Shown one piece after another: positions 26,615-35,220 of a stretch of 64,000 nt of DNA. A program made the position numbers and the translations under genes. The stretch lies in assembly GCA_050157065.1 (NCBI GenBank), contig CP189573.1; one strand, written 5' to 3'. This stretch comes from Avipropionibacterium sp050157065. GTDB lineage: Bacteria; Actinomycetota; Actinomycetes; Propionibacteriales; Propionibacteriaceae. Position 1 is the first letter of the stretch, and every line of letters begins with the position of its first letter. The notes under the pieces are model-generated. The model saw nothing but the letters and a program-made list of their open reading frames with translations. It had not been told where the DNA came from and did not search any database.

Positions 26615-26663
26615 TTCCGGCCGGCACCCACGTACGCGTGAACGTACGGGGAACCGGCCGGAG
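26615..26663 (-). terminator. hairpin between tig and clpP1
   Basis: Arms TTCCGGCCGG (26615-26624) and CCGGCCGGAG (26654-26663) pair at 9 of 10 positions. The loop itself contains two CGTACG palindromes. No U-run follows. It could be a terminator or an mRNA-processing site between the two genes. Confidence 0.4.
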
Positions 26664-26696
26664 CTGGATGTTGCAGGTGTCTCCCGGAGGCGGACC

Positions 26697-28205
26697 TCAG
26701 GCCTTGTCGGACTCGTCGGTGGCCGACGACGGCGAGGCCGGGGAATCCGGGGAATCCGGCGACTCGGGCGAATCCGGCGACTCGGGCGAATCCGGCGACT
26801 CGGCGGACAGGTCGTCGTCCTCGCCGTCCTCGTCGGCCGCATCCGGCTCGTCGGCCGCATCCGGCTCGGCGGCCAGCGAACCGTCGGACTGCAGGGTGCT
26901 CAGGTCGACCACGGCACCGTTGGAGTCGGTGATGGTGGCCGCGTCGACGATGGCCGCCAACGCCTTGCCACGCCGGATCTCGGTCATGTACTCGGGCAGG
27001 TGGTTGTGCTCCATCATGTGCTGCGCGACCTGCTCGGGGCTGGACTGCTGCTGCTGCGCGATCCGCATGATGTGCTGGGTCAGGTCGTTCTGGTCGACCG
27101 GGACCTCGTTCTGCTCGGCGTACTGGTCGAGCACCATCTGCGCAGTCAGCGCGTCACGGGAGCGCTTCTCCACGTCGGCCCAGAACTCCTCGGGGGTCTC
27201 GGCCTCCTCGGACTGCGACAGGTACTCCTCCAGGTCCATCCCGGCCTGGTTGAGCTGGTTCTCGATCTGCGCCTTGCGGGCCTCGAGCTCCTCTTCGCGG
27301 ATCTTCTCCGGCACCTCGATGTCGAGGGTGGAAATCGCGTTCTCCAGGACGTTGTCGCGGGCCAGGCCGGCCTGCTCGAGACGCTCCCGGTTCTCCAGCT
27401 GGACGCGGATCTGCTCGCGCAGCTCGTCGATCGTGTCGAACTCCGACGCCAGCTGGGCGAAGTCGTCGTCGGCCTCGGGCAGGTCACGCTCGGCGACGGC
27501 GCTGACCGTCACCGCGACCTCGACCTCCTCGCCCCGGCTCGCACCGCCGACCAGCGTCGAGTCGAAGGTGGTGGACTCGCCGGCGGACATGCCGGTGACG
27601 GCCTCGTCCAACCCGTCGAGCATGCCGCCCGCGCCGATCGTGTACTGCACGTCCTCGGCGGTCGCGTCCTCGATGTCCTGGCCGTCCTTGCGAGCAGTCA
27701 GGCTGATCGTGACGACGTCACCGTCGCCGGCCGCACGCTCGACCGGGTTGACCGAGCCGAACCGCTGCCGCAGCTGCTCCAGCTGCTCGGCCACGTCGTC
27801 GTCGGTCACCTCGATCGCGGGCACCTCGGCGGTGACGGCGGAGAAGTCGGGGAGGTCGAACTCGGGGCGGACGTCCACCTCGGCGGTGAACTCGACGCGC
27901 TCGCGGTCCTCCAGCTTGGTGACCTCGACCTCGGGCTGGCCCAGCGGGTTGAGCTTGTGCTCCTCGATGGCCGCACCGTAGAACTGCGGCAGCGCCTCGT
28001 TGATCGCTTCCTGCAGGATCGTGCCGCGGCCGACACGCTGGTCGATGACCATCGGCGGCACCTTGCCCTTGCGGAAGCCGGGGATGGTGACCTGCTGCGC
28101 CACGCTCTGGTACGCCTTGTCAAGGCTCGGTTGAAGCTCGCTGAACGGAACCTCGATGGTGATCTTCACCCGGGACGGGCTCAGCTGCTCGACAGTGCTC
28201 GGCAA
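26697..28205 (-). CDS. tig: trigger factor, with long acidic repeat tail
   Basis: A ribosome-bound chaperone and peptidyl-prolyl isomerase of 502 residues. The ribosome-docking signature GFRKGKVPPMVID lies at ~44-56, an FKBP-like domain with GAGGMLDGLDEAVTGMSAGE follows at ~180-200, and then the helical arms. The start is a TTG at 28203-28205 giving the family N-terminus PSTVEQLSPSRVKI, with AGGAG 9 nt upstream. The last ~70 residues are acidic and repetitive (PDAADE twice, then SPDSPE-type repeats) and go beyond the usual family end. Confidence 0.96.
   Translation of the reverse strand: MPSTVEQLSPSRVKITIEVPFSELQPSLDKAYQSVAQQVTIPGFRKGKVPPMVIDQRVGRGTILQEAINEALPQFYGAAIEEHKLNPLGQPEVEVTKLEDRERVEFTAEVDVRPEFDLPDFSAVTAEVPAIEVTDDDVAEQLEQLRQRFGSVNPVERAAGDGDVVTISLTARKDGQDIEDATAEDVQYTIGAGGMLDGLDEAVTGMSAGESTTFDSTLVGGASRGEEVEVAVTVSAVAERDLPEADDDFAQLASEFDTIDELREQIRVQLENRERLEQAGLARDNVLENAISTLDIEVPEKIREEELEARKAQIENQLNQAGMDLEEYLSQSEEAETPEEFWADVEKRSRDALTAQMVLDQYAEQNEVPVDQNDLTQHIMRIAQQQQSSPEQVAQHMMEHNHLPEYMTEIRRGKALAAIVDAATITDSNGAVVDLSTLQSDGSLAAEPDAADEPDAADEDGEDDDLSAESPDSPESPDSPESPDSPDSPASPSSATDESDKA
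26740..26868. repeat. 18-bp tandem repeats in the 3' end of tig
   Basis: Units GGCGACTCGGGCGAATCC at 26758-26775 and 26776-26793, with partial copies either side, encode ESPDSP-type peptide repeats. A second 18-bp unit, TCGGCCGCATCCGGCTCG, is duplicated near 26837-26868 and encodes PDAADE repeats. Both units keep the reading frame. Confidence 0.8.
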
Positions 28206-28262
28206 GGGATGACGCTCCTGGATCGACGCTGGCGGCCAGGCCGCCTTGGCGGGTGGACGTTC

Positions 28263-28278
28263 GGTACGGCCGTACCGA
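28263..28278. promoter_or_regulatory. perfect 16-bp palindrome CGGTACGGCCGTACCG upstream of tig
   Basis: Perfect two-fold symmetry, 58 bp before the tig start codon. It could be an operator or a leader hairpin. I found no other copy of the full palindrome by eye. Confidence 0.4.
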
Positions 28279-28385
28279 CGCATGCACGCACGATGGACGT
28301 ACGCGACGAGTCATGCTAATCGACGAAAACCCCTCGACGCGAGTCGTCCCCATGTTGGCGCGGCAGGCACCGGGGACTTCCGGGT

Positions 28386-28454
28386 CCGAAACGCGGCGAT
28401 TTCTGCCTCATCGCCCGGCGACGCGGCGATCGCCCGGAAATCGCCGCGTTTCGG
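28386..28454. repeat. 18-bp perfect inverted repeat with 33-nt loop
   Basis: CCGAAACGCGGCGATTTC (28386-28403) and its exact reverse complement (28437-28454) flank a GC-rich loop that itself contains GGCGATCGCC. The form is that of a bacterial interspersed palindromic element. Only one copy lies in this window. Confidence 0.7.
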
Positions 28455-28572
28455 TCAGCCCTGGCCTGACGGGATGGACACCGGACTTCGATCGGGAGAC
28501 ATGTGTCGGACGTCGTTTGGGCGAACACGAAGCAGTCGCGCTGTCTTCGGCTCCTCATCGTCGGGAAATCGG

Positions 28573-28645
28573 TCGGGGCGACAGGACTCGAACCTGCGAT
28601 CTCCTGCTCCCAAAGCAGGCGCGCTAGCCACTACGCCACGCCCCG
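28573..28645 (-). tRNA. tRNA-Pro (anticodon TGG)
   Basis: The minus strand folds into a cloverleaf: acceptor CGGGGCG paired with CGCCCCG, anticodon stem CCTGC/GCAGG around TTTGGGA, and T arm GCAGG-TTCGAGT-CCTGT. Anticodon TGG reads proline, and C1-G72 with A73 agrees with bacterial tRNA-Pro. The 3' CCA is not encoded. Confidence 0.95.
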
Positions 28646-28800
28646 GACACGCGGCCACCCGCGCATCAGGGAGTGTACGCCACCGGCACCGCATCTCCGT
28701 GCCGGATTCGGCCTCGGGGTGATCATCCCGGGTGTCAGCTGGGCGATTGCTCGCTTCCATCGCTACACTGGACGCCGATCGGGCGGAGACGGCCGGTCGC

Positions 28801-28874
28801 GCGGGTGTAGCTCAATGGTAGAGCCCCAGTCTTCCAAACTGGTGGTGCGAGTTCGATTCTCGTCACCCGCTCCA
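28801..28874 (+). tRNA. tRNA-Gly (anticodon TCC), CCA encoded
   Basis: Acceptor GCGGGTG/CACCCGC, anticodon loop CTTCCAA with anticodon TCC, T loop TTCGATT. The discriminator is T at 28871, and CCA is encoded at 28872-28874. Confidence 0.96.
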
Positions 28875-28903
28875 GTTGTCGCGTTGTACCTGCCCTTGGC
28901 GGC

Positions 28904-29377
28904 TCACACCTCGTCCGGATTGCGGAGCAGGATGTCGGTGCTCAACACGGTGGCGAAGCAGGTCCACAGGGCGTACGGCACCAGCCACGCCCCGGCCGCC
29001 CTGTCGGCCTTGCCGGAGCGCACGGCGAGTCGGATCGTGCTGATCGCCAGGGCCGCGGCCCCCAGTGCCGCGAGCGGCAGGTTGTGGGAGCGGAAGAACA
29101 GCCAGCTCCAACCGGCGTTCAGGGTGAGGTTGACCATCACCTCGCGTACGTAGCGGGCCCGCTGCTCCGGCGGCAGGTTTTCGTACGCCTTGGCCGTCGC
29201 TCCGGCGACGGTCGCGTACAGGGCCGTCCACACCACCGGGAAGGCGACACCCGGCGGCTGCCAGTCCGGCTTGTCCAGATCGCGGTACCAGTCGGAGTCG
29301 GGGTCGGTGGCGACCGATCCCGAGACGGCGGTCGCCGTGACGGCCAGCGATGACACGAGCAGCGGTGGGATCCTCAT
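28904..29377 (-). CDS. TspO/MBR-family membrane protein
   Basis: A five-helix membrane protein of 157 residues. The tryptophan-rich family pattern is clear: WYRDLDKPDWQPPGVAFPVV near 29-48, then WTALYATVAGA and NAGWSWLFFRSHNL. TspO proteins bind tetrapyrroles or sterol-like ligands. The ATG at 29375-29377 has AGGA upstream and gives MRIPPLL; a GTG six codons earlier is possible. It is convergent with tRNA-Gly. The physiological role is not readable. Confidence 0.87.
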   Translation of the reverse strand: MRIPPLLVSSLAVTATAVSGSVATDPDSDWYRDLDKPDWQPPGVAFPVVWTALYATVAGATAKAYENLPPEQRARYVREVMVNLTLNAGWSWLFFRSHNLPLAALGAAALAISTIRLAVRSGKADRAAGAWLVPYALWTCFATVLSTDILLRNPDEV

Positions 29378-29456
29378 GGGACCATCCTGCCGCACCCACT
29401 CCTGGGCGGGTGCGGCAGCGCCTCGGTGCCACGGCTGGCCGGGTGACGGTCGGTGG

Positions 29457-30035
29457 TCAGGCGACGACGGCGAAGCCTCCGGTCCACGGCAACTTCTCGC
29501 CGGCGGCCAGGGTCAGCTGCAGGAAGCCGAGCGACTCGAGCTCACGGGCCCGGCGCAGCGAACCGGCGTCGATGGCCTTGACGCCGCCGGACACGACGAC
29601 CTCGGCCAAGGCGTTCTTCGCCGCAGGATCATCACCGGCGATCAGCACGGTGGTGGTCTCGCTCTCCCCCACCGCACCCCCGGCGAGGGTGGCGGCGAAG
29701 TTGGTGTTGAACGCCTTGAGCACCTTCGACTGCGGGAGTTGCGCGGCGAGTTCGGCGGCGGCGGAGCCGTCGGCGGGCACGACGAGCGAGTCGAAGGTCT
29801 CGAAGTTGAGCGGGTTGGTGATGTCGACGACGACCTTGCCCGCGAGCTGCTCGCCACGGGTCTGTGCGATCTCGGCGAGCGCGGGGTACGGGACGGCGAG
29901 CACGACGACGTCGCCGGTCACCTGCTTGTCGGTGTCGTCGTGGCCGATGAACTCGACGTTGTGGCCGCCCCGGGTTGCGATGCCGGCGATCGCGTTGCCC
30001 ATGTTGCCGGTTCCGATGATGGTGATGTTGGTCAT
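29457..30035 (-). CDS. NADPH-dependent F420 reductase-like / NAD(P)-binding protein
   Basis: A 192-residue Rossmann protein with TIIGTGNMGNAIAG at 5-18, VVDITNPLNFETFD and a central ALKAFNTNF-like segment (VLKAFNTNFAATL). This places it in the COG2085 family of small dinucleotide-binding proteins related to F420:NADP oxidoreductase. The ATG at 30033-30035 has GGAGG 7 nt upstream. It is divergent from a MarR-family gene with 116 bp between starts and is probably that regulator's target. Confidence 0.83.
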   Translation of the reverse strand: MTNITIIGTGNMGNAIAGIATRGGHNVEFIGHDDTDKQVTGDVVVLAVPYPALAEIAQTRGEQLAGKVVVDITNPLNFETFDSLVVPADGSAAAELAAQLPQSKVLKAFNTNFAATLAGGAVGESETTTVLIAGDDPAAKNALAEVVVSGGVKAIDAGSLRRARELESLGFLQLTLAAGEKLPWTGGFAVVA

Positions 30036-30088
30036 GTCCGTACCTCCAGGTCGTGGTTGGTTGTTGCTACAAGCATCACTGTACTCCT

Positions 30089-30100
30089 CGATAATTGTCG
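30089..30100. promoter_or_regulatory. imperfect dyad between the MarR and reductase genes
   Basis: CGATAATTGTCG, symmetric at ten of twelve positions. It lies midway between two divergent starts, which is where a MarR dimer would be expected to bind. Confidence 0.4.
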
Positions 30101-30151
30101 CGTCAACTGTTTGTGGCACACTGGGGGCATGAGCAGCGGAAGGGTGGGCGC

Positions 30152-30622
30152 ATGACCACGAGATGGTTGGACGAACGGCAGCAGACGGCCTGGCTTGCGA
30201 TGGTCGGGGTGATCAACCAACTGCCGAACGCGCTGGACTCCCAGCTGCGCAGGGATTCCGGGGTCACCCACTTCGAGTACATGGTGCTGTCGATGCTGAG
30301 CGAGTCGCCCGAGCGGACGCTGCGGATGACCACCCTCGCCGGCCGCACCTCAGCCACGCTGCCACGCCTCTCCCACGTCGTACGCAGGCTCGAGGACCGC
30401 GGCCTGGTGGCGCGCCACCCGTGCCCCGACGACGCCCGGGCGACCAATGCCCGCCTCACCGACGCCGGCTGGGAACTCGTCGTCGCGGCAGCGCCCGGTC
30501 ACGTCGAGACGGTCCGGCAGTACGTGATCGACGCACTCACCGACGAACAGGTCGCCCAGCTGGCCGCGATCAACCAGGCCATCCTCGGACGACTCGATCC
30601 TCGGGCGGCACGAGACGACTGA
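30152..30622 (+). CDS. MarR-family transcriptional regulator
   Basis: A winged-helix DNA-binding protein of 156 residues. The DNA-binding core is LRMTTLAGRTSATLPRLSHV followed by the wing RRLEDRGLVARHPCPDDAR, whose D-x-R pattern is the MarR hallmark (~50-95). Flanking helices form the dimer interface. The ATG at 30152 follows GGAAGGGTGGG. It probably represses the divergent reductase gene in response to an aromatic or oxidative signal (family inference). Confidence 0.88.
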   Translation: MTTRWLDERQQTAWLAMVGVINQLPNALDSQLRRDSGVTHFEYMVLSMLSESPERTLRMTTLAGRTSATLPRLSHVVRRLEDRGLVARHPCPDDARATNARLTDAGWELVVAAAPGHVETVRQYVIDALTDEQVAQLAAINQAILGRLDPRAARDD

Positions 30623-30633
30623 CGGTCCAGCCG

Positions 30634-30713
30634 CTCCGGGCCGGGTCGCCCGCCGTCGGGCGTCTGCGCCGACCTCCGGGCCGGGTCGCCCGCCGTCAGG
30701 CGCCTGCGCTGAC
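30634..30713. repeat. 40-bp direct duplication with internal hairpin
   Basis: Two adjacent 40-bp copies (30634-30673 and 30674-30713) differ at a few positions. Copy 1 contains the stem CGCCCG-CCGT-CGGGCG. They lie between the convergent MarR and heparinase-like genes, so they may act as a double terminator. Confidence 0.65.
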
Positions 30714-30760
30714 GTGTCGTCCCGGTGGTGCGGCTGCAGGTGGTCGTCCCGCGGCGACCA

Positions 30761-33700
30761 TCACCCGGAGACCGAGTTCTCCACCCGGAAGGTGGTCGGG
30801 CCCGACCACTTGGTGTACGGCGTGAAGTCCATCGTCGACGTCTGGTCCGCAGCGATGCTGAAGCCGGGGTCGACGGCGTCCAGTTCGATCATGGTCTCCC
30901 CACCCGAGGCGGTGACGGCCTTGACCGGGTAGCCGTGGGTCTTGCCGTCGGGGTGGGTGACCACGACGGTGTGTCCGACCACCCAGTCCGGCACGGTGGC
31001 CGCGGTGACCAGCGCGTCGACCGGGTCGTTGTTGAACTTGCGCCGGGTTGCGGTCAGGGTGCCCGTCGCCGCGCCCGTCCCGGTGAGGCTGCCGCCCGGA
31101 GCGGTGAGTTCGGACCCACCGACCAGGTGGAGCTGGGAGGCGCTCCCGTCGACCAGTCGGACGAAGCCGAGCTTGCCGGTCACGGTGACGCCCTCGGCGG
31201 TGATGCTGCCCTGGTCGTCCAGCGACGAGATGATCAGGTCGACGGTGCCGTCGGCGTGGGTCACCTTGACCGCCAGGTCATCGGCGGTTCCGTTGTGGGC
31301 AACGGATTCGACGGACTGGATCCGTGCGGTCGCGCCGGCGGCGAGTGGTTCGATCATGGTCACGAAGTCGCTGCGCAGGTCGGTGCCGTCGCGCCGTACG
31401 ACGAGCTTCGGCATCCACCACTTCACGACCTCGTCGTTGGTGTCGCCACTGGTCCCGTACAACCGGGTGGCGCGGAACGACGGGGCCGTCCCCAGGAACA
31501 ACTCACTGTTGGCGCCGGCGAGCCCGAGGATGTGCGCCCCGGAGGCGGCGGCTCCGTCGACGGTGGTGCTCAACGTGATGTCGTACGCCCCGCCGGTGAG
31601 TGCCGCCTTCTTCACGTCACGGACGAACAGGTAGCCGTAGTAGTGGCCCTCCGCGTCACCGGTCTCGGTCTCGGTCTCCGGTTCGGTGACCGTCACCCCC
31701 GGCGGGAGCAGGTACGGACCGTGATCGGTGAGGGTGGCCGTGGTCGTCATGGTGGCGTCCCGGTTGGCGTCACCGTTCAGCGAGAACTCGTGCCGCCCAC
31801 CCCCGACCACCCGGAACAGGTCGAGTACGTAGCCCTCGTGCCGGTCGGTGCCGGGATGCTCGATCGACCACACCTCGCGCTGGTAGCGGCTGGTTTGGGG
31901 GTACGCGTCGGCGAACTCACTGCGTACCACCTGCACAGACTCGTCGGCGGTGTCGAACACCTCGACCGAGCCGCCGTCACGACCGCTGGCCGACACCAGG
32001 TTCGACGAGTCGACGGTGACGGTGTTGTGGGCCAGCGTGCAGACCGACCATTGCCGGTACCGGGTGTGCGAGTAACCCAGGTCGGGCAACAGTTCCTGGC
32101 CTTCGGCATACAGCGACAGGTCGAGCGGGTCCCAGTGGTTGTGGCCGTACTTCGGGGTGAACTGCAGGTACGCCTGGGACGGATTGGCCAGCTCCGGTGG
32201 CTCGGCGGTGTCGCGCGCGGTCCGAGCCGCCTCGTCCAACAGGGACAGGTTGACCAGACCGAGCTTGTAACCGGTGGAGTCAGCATTGCGACCCAGCCCA
32301 CGGAACCCGATCGTGTGCCGACCGGCCGACAGTTGGAGCCGCCCCACGGTGTAGAAGTCCTGGACCCCTCCGGTGCCGTGGAAGTCGTGTTCGCCGACCA
32401 CCGCCTCGTCGACGCTGATCTCGTACCGGCCGTACGAACCGGCGTGGAACACCTGCAGGTCCAGGTCGTAGCTGTCGGCGTCGGCGACGTCGAACGCGAA
32501 CGTGATCGACTCCCCCGCCGCAGCCGCCTCGAACTGCACCGTGCCGCTGGCCGGGAACACCTTCGCTGCCGCTGTCTGGGCGGTGATCTCCATCTCGGGG
32601 AACGTCAGCTGGGTGCCGAAGTAGCCACTGGTCGGGACCGGACCGCGCGACAGCCGGGCCACTCCGGCGGCGCCGAACAGCACCGATCCGCCGCCTTCGG
32701 GCTGGGGTGCGGTGGAGGCCGCCCAGGTGTCGGCCATCGGGAACAGCTTGCTGTCGGGATAGGCCAGCACGTTGGGGATCCGGTGGGAGGCGCCCAGCAC
32801 CGCGATGTCACCGAGCAGGTCAAGATCATCAACCCGCTGCCCGGAGCGAGGTGACTCGTACCCCTCGGCGTCGCTCCACCCCTCCAGTGCCCCGGCCACC
32901 TGGAACAGGCCGTTGTAGGACTGGGTGTGGTACGACAGCGTCGTCTCCTTCCAGAACCCGTCGAACAGGAAGCCACGGCGGATGAACTCCTTGGCCCATT
33001 CGATGGCTTCGTGCATGTAGCGGGAGTCGCCCAGTCCGGCCCCCAGCGACGCCAGCCCGAGGTAGCTCGGGTAGTCGTAGTTCGTGTAGCGCCGGGTGAA
33101 GGTGCGGAACCATTCGACCGACGGTTCGATCATGTCGTCGATGATCAAGGAACGGGCATCGACGCCGAGTTCGGCACCCAGTACGTCGAGGGCGTCGGTC
33201 TGCTCGACGATGGCGAGGGCTTCGGCTATGTCCTCCATCGGACCCAGCACGGCGATCGACCACCGGTACCAGCCGAGGCCGCCCCAGTAGAAGTTGCGCG
33301 GCGTCGAGGCCGGGTCCACCGGCCGGTTGAGCCAGGGGTAGTCGTTCGACGGCACCCAGCCCTGGAACATTTCGGCGAACCGGTGGAGCAGCCGCGCAGC
33401 CCCGAGCGGATCCCGGGTGGCGACGGGGACCAGTTGGCCCAGCACGTGATCGCGCTGGAAGTCCCACAGGTGTGCGGTCAGGAAGTAGCGCTTGCCCGTC
33501 GCGTCCTCGTGGTACGGGTAGGAGACCGTCTCCCCGAGCCGGTTGGTGACGGTCAGCTCCTTGTCCTCGGGATAGCTGTCGTTCGGGTAGGCGGTCCCGG
33601 TGGCGCGGGCGATGATCTTGTCGGGACGATCCGCCGACCAGGTGTAGGTGCCCGACGGGTGGAGGGCCGGGTTCTCCGGCACGCCACAGAAGATGAATCC

Positions 33701-34900
33701 GGTCCGGTCGGGAATCAGTCCGAGCAGTGTCGTCACCTCGGGTGAAGCGGGTGCCGGAGTGACCGATCCGTTGCCACGTGGGGGTTGCGGCTGATTGGCC
33801 GGCAGCTGGTCGCCGGCGATGATCAGGTCCTCACGGTCGAAGGTGGCGATGATCACCTTGTCCGCCCCCGATCGGGAGATGGTGCGGATCCGCAGCTCGT
33901 ACTGCCCGTACGCGGTCGGTGCCGGGTGCTCGATCGTGGTGGTGAAGCCGGCCCGCGAGGGCTTGACCTTGGGTGCCGTCAGCGGTGTCCATGCCTGGCC
34001 GGGACCGCGCCAGTCGAGGGTGTAGGTGTCGGCGACCGCGGCGTCGGGCAGGTCGAACGTCAACCCCTTGTGGGTGAAGTCGACGTAGCTCAGCACGAGC
34101 GTGTCAGGGGCACCCACCGTGGGAGCGCTTCGGCCCGAGGCGTTCGGCGCGATGCTGCCGAGGTGGACCAGCGCGGCCCGGTCCTGGTCGACGACGTCGG
34201 TGTACGCAGGCCCGCCGGCCCCGCCGGTGTAGGTGTTGTCACCGTTGCGGGTGGGCGTGGACGTGGCGGTCGGCTTGGTCATCCAGTCGTGGTCGACCAC
34301 CACGTTGACGCCGATCTCCCGGCCCGTCGGCGAGCCGGTGATGCCCAACGCGACAAGGGGAATCGCAACCTCGCACGTCACGTCGTCACTGTTGATCCTG
34401 GACGCCTTCGTGTAGTCGGACGAGCTGAGACGTACGTGGTCGCCACCCCAGGAGGTGAAGCTGATCCGCGGCGTGATCGTCCGCAGCTCGACCGACAACG
34501 ATCGGTACTGCTCCCCCGCGCCGGGGCGGATCAGCAGCGACACGTGGCTCACCGTTGCGGCCGCGTCACCACCCACCCGGACACCGACGTACAGCGTCGT
34601 GGCGTCGTGCACCACGTGGACGTCGATCCCCGGCACCTGGTCGAGGTCGTACAGCGTGGTGAGAGCCTGCCAGTGCGGTGAACCCCACTGCGGGTCGGCC
34701 AACGTGCCGTCGAGCGTGATCCCCGACACCGTCTCGGCGACCGCGACCAGGTCGGTCCGGGTCCGGACCACTGGTGTCCCTGACGTCGGCTCGGCACTCG
34801 GTGCGGCTGCCGCGAACTGCTGCGGGGTTACGGCCCACCCGGCAAGGCCGGCCGCCAGGGCCGCACCCGTCGTGCCCACGAGGAAGGAGCGTCGCTTCAT
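30761..34900 (-). CDS. giant Tat-exported heparinase II/III-family protein
   Basis: A 1379-residue exported protein, probably a lyase of uronic-acid polysaccharide. Residues 1-35 are a Tat signal (KRRSFLVGTTG). Residues ~55-240 resemble a CBM9/DOMON-type carbohydrate-binding module (GITLDGTLADPQW, DATTLYVGVRV). About 400-730 is a helical toroid (WLNRPVDP, NFYWGGLGWYRW). About 800-900 is a second carbohydrate-binding-like sandwich (SYDLDLQVFHAGSYGRYEIS). About 930-1150 is the heparinase II/III beta domain, with YGHNHWDPLDLSLYAEG and TLAHNTVTVDSSN. I chose ATG 34900 (MKRRSF); ATGs three and two codons earlier are alternatives. Substrate unknown; the large size and two binding modules are unusual. 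Confidence 0.82.
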   Translation of the reverse strand: MKRRSFLVGTTGAALAAGLAGWAVTPQQFAAAAPSAEPTSGTPVVRTRTDLVAVAETVSGITLDGTLADPQWGSPHWQALTTLYDLDQVPGIDVHVVHDATTLYVGVRVGGDAAATVSHVSLLIRPGAGEQYRSLSVELRTITPRISFTSWGGDHVRLSSSDYTKASRINSDDVTCEVAIPLVALGITGSPTGREIGVNVVVDHDWMTKPTATSTPTRNGDNTYTGGAGGPAYTDVVDQDRAALVHLGSIAPNASGRSAPTVGAPDTLVLSYVDFTHKGLTFDLPDAAVADTYTLDWRGPGQAWTPLTAPKVKPSRAGFTTTIEHPAPTAYGQYELRIRTISRSGADKVIIATFDREDLIIAGDQLPANQPQPPRGNGSVTPAPASPEVTTLLGLIPDRTGFIFCGVPENPALHPSGTYTWSADRPDKIIARATGTAYPNDSYPEDKELTVTNRLGETVSYPYHEDATGKRYFLTAHLWDFQRDHVLGQLVPVATRDPLGAARLLHRFAEMFQGWVPSNDYPWLNRPVDPASTPRNFYWGGLGWYRWSIAVLGPMEDIAEALAIVEQTDALDVLGAELGVDARSLIIDDMIEPSVEWFRTFTRRYTNYDYPSYLGLASLGAGLGDSRYMHEAIEWAKEFIRRGFLFDGFWKETTLSYHTQSYNGLFQVAGALEGWSDAEGYESPRSGQRVDDLDLLGDIAVLGASHRIPNVLAYPDSKLFPMADTWAASTAPQPEGGGSVLFGAAGVARLSRGPVPTSGYFGTQLTFPEMEITAQTAAAKVFPASGTVQFEAAAAGESITFAFDVADADSYDLDLQVFHAGSYGRYEISVDEAVVGEHDFHGTGGVQDFYTVGRLQLSAGRHTIGFRGLGRNADSTGYKLGLVNLSLLDEAARTARDTAEPPELANPSQAYLQFTPKYGHNHWDPLDLSLYAEGQELLPDLGYSHTRYRQWSVCTLAHNTVTVDSSNLVSASGRDGGSVEVFDTADESVQVVRSEFADAYPQTSRYQREVWSIEHPGTDRHEGYVLDLFRVVGGGRHEFSLNGDANRDATMTTTATLTDHGPYLLPPGVTVTEPETETETGDAEGHYYGYLFVRDVKKAALTGGAYDITLSTTVDGAAASGAHILGLAGANSELFLGTAPSFRATRLYGTSGDTNDEVVKWWMPKLVVRRDGTDLRSDFVTMIEPLAAGATARIQSVESVAHNGTADDLAVKVTHADGTVDLIISSLDDQGSITAEGVTVTGKLGFVRLVDGSASQLHLVGGSELTAPGGSLTGTGAATGTLTATRRKFNNDPVDALVTAATVPDWVVGHTVVVTHPDGKTHGYPVKAVTASGGETMIELDAVDPGFSIAADQTSTMDFTPYTKWSGPTTFRVENSVSG

Positions 34901-35101
34901 TGCCATCATCCTTCGCCGTGAGGGAACTGGGGGATCTCACGACGTACGTCGGCACCACGTTCCGTTGGGGCACCGGTAGACCTGAAGAGTGCCGGTCGCG
35001 ATGTGCGTAAGGCGACCGTTGAGCAGGAATGTCTCAGGAGGTGGACCTGACGTCCCAATACACCAGGAGCCTCGAGATCCCGCCAGCTCACGTCAGATCA
35101 T

Positions 35102-35193
35102 CAGGGCATGGGCAAACGGCGAGTGTCACCCACTCGCGAACCCACGTCAGGGCATGGGCAAACGGCGAGTGACGCCCACTCGAGAAGCCACGT
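35102..35193. repeat. 46-bp tandem repeat, two copies
   Basis: Copies at 35102-35147 and 35148-35193 begin CAGGGCATGGGCAAACGG. Each contains a small dyad of CGAGTG and CACTCG, so each copy can form a hairpin. Confidence 0.8.
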
Positions 35194-35220
35194 CCGGCCA
35201 GCCTGTCGATCCGCACCCGT

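Larger units (their letters stand above)
28206..28572. other. intergenic region between tig and tRNA-Pro
   Basis: It holds the tig leader, a perfect 16-bp palindrome at 28263-28278 and an 18-bp inverted repeat at 28386-28454. I see no coding frame that I would trust. A TAGCAT box on the minus strand near 28311 could be a -10 for tig, but no good -35 pairs with it. Confidence 0.5.

Noticed and set aside
28573..30622. Genomic-island boundary at the tRNA genes
   Set aside because: No integrase, no repeated tRNA 3' end and no direct-repeat attachment site could be found near either tRNA.
30089..30622. Toxin-antitoxin pair at the MarR/reductase locus
   Set aside because: The two genes are divergent, and their products belong clearly to the MarR and COG2085 families.
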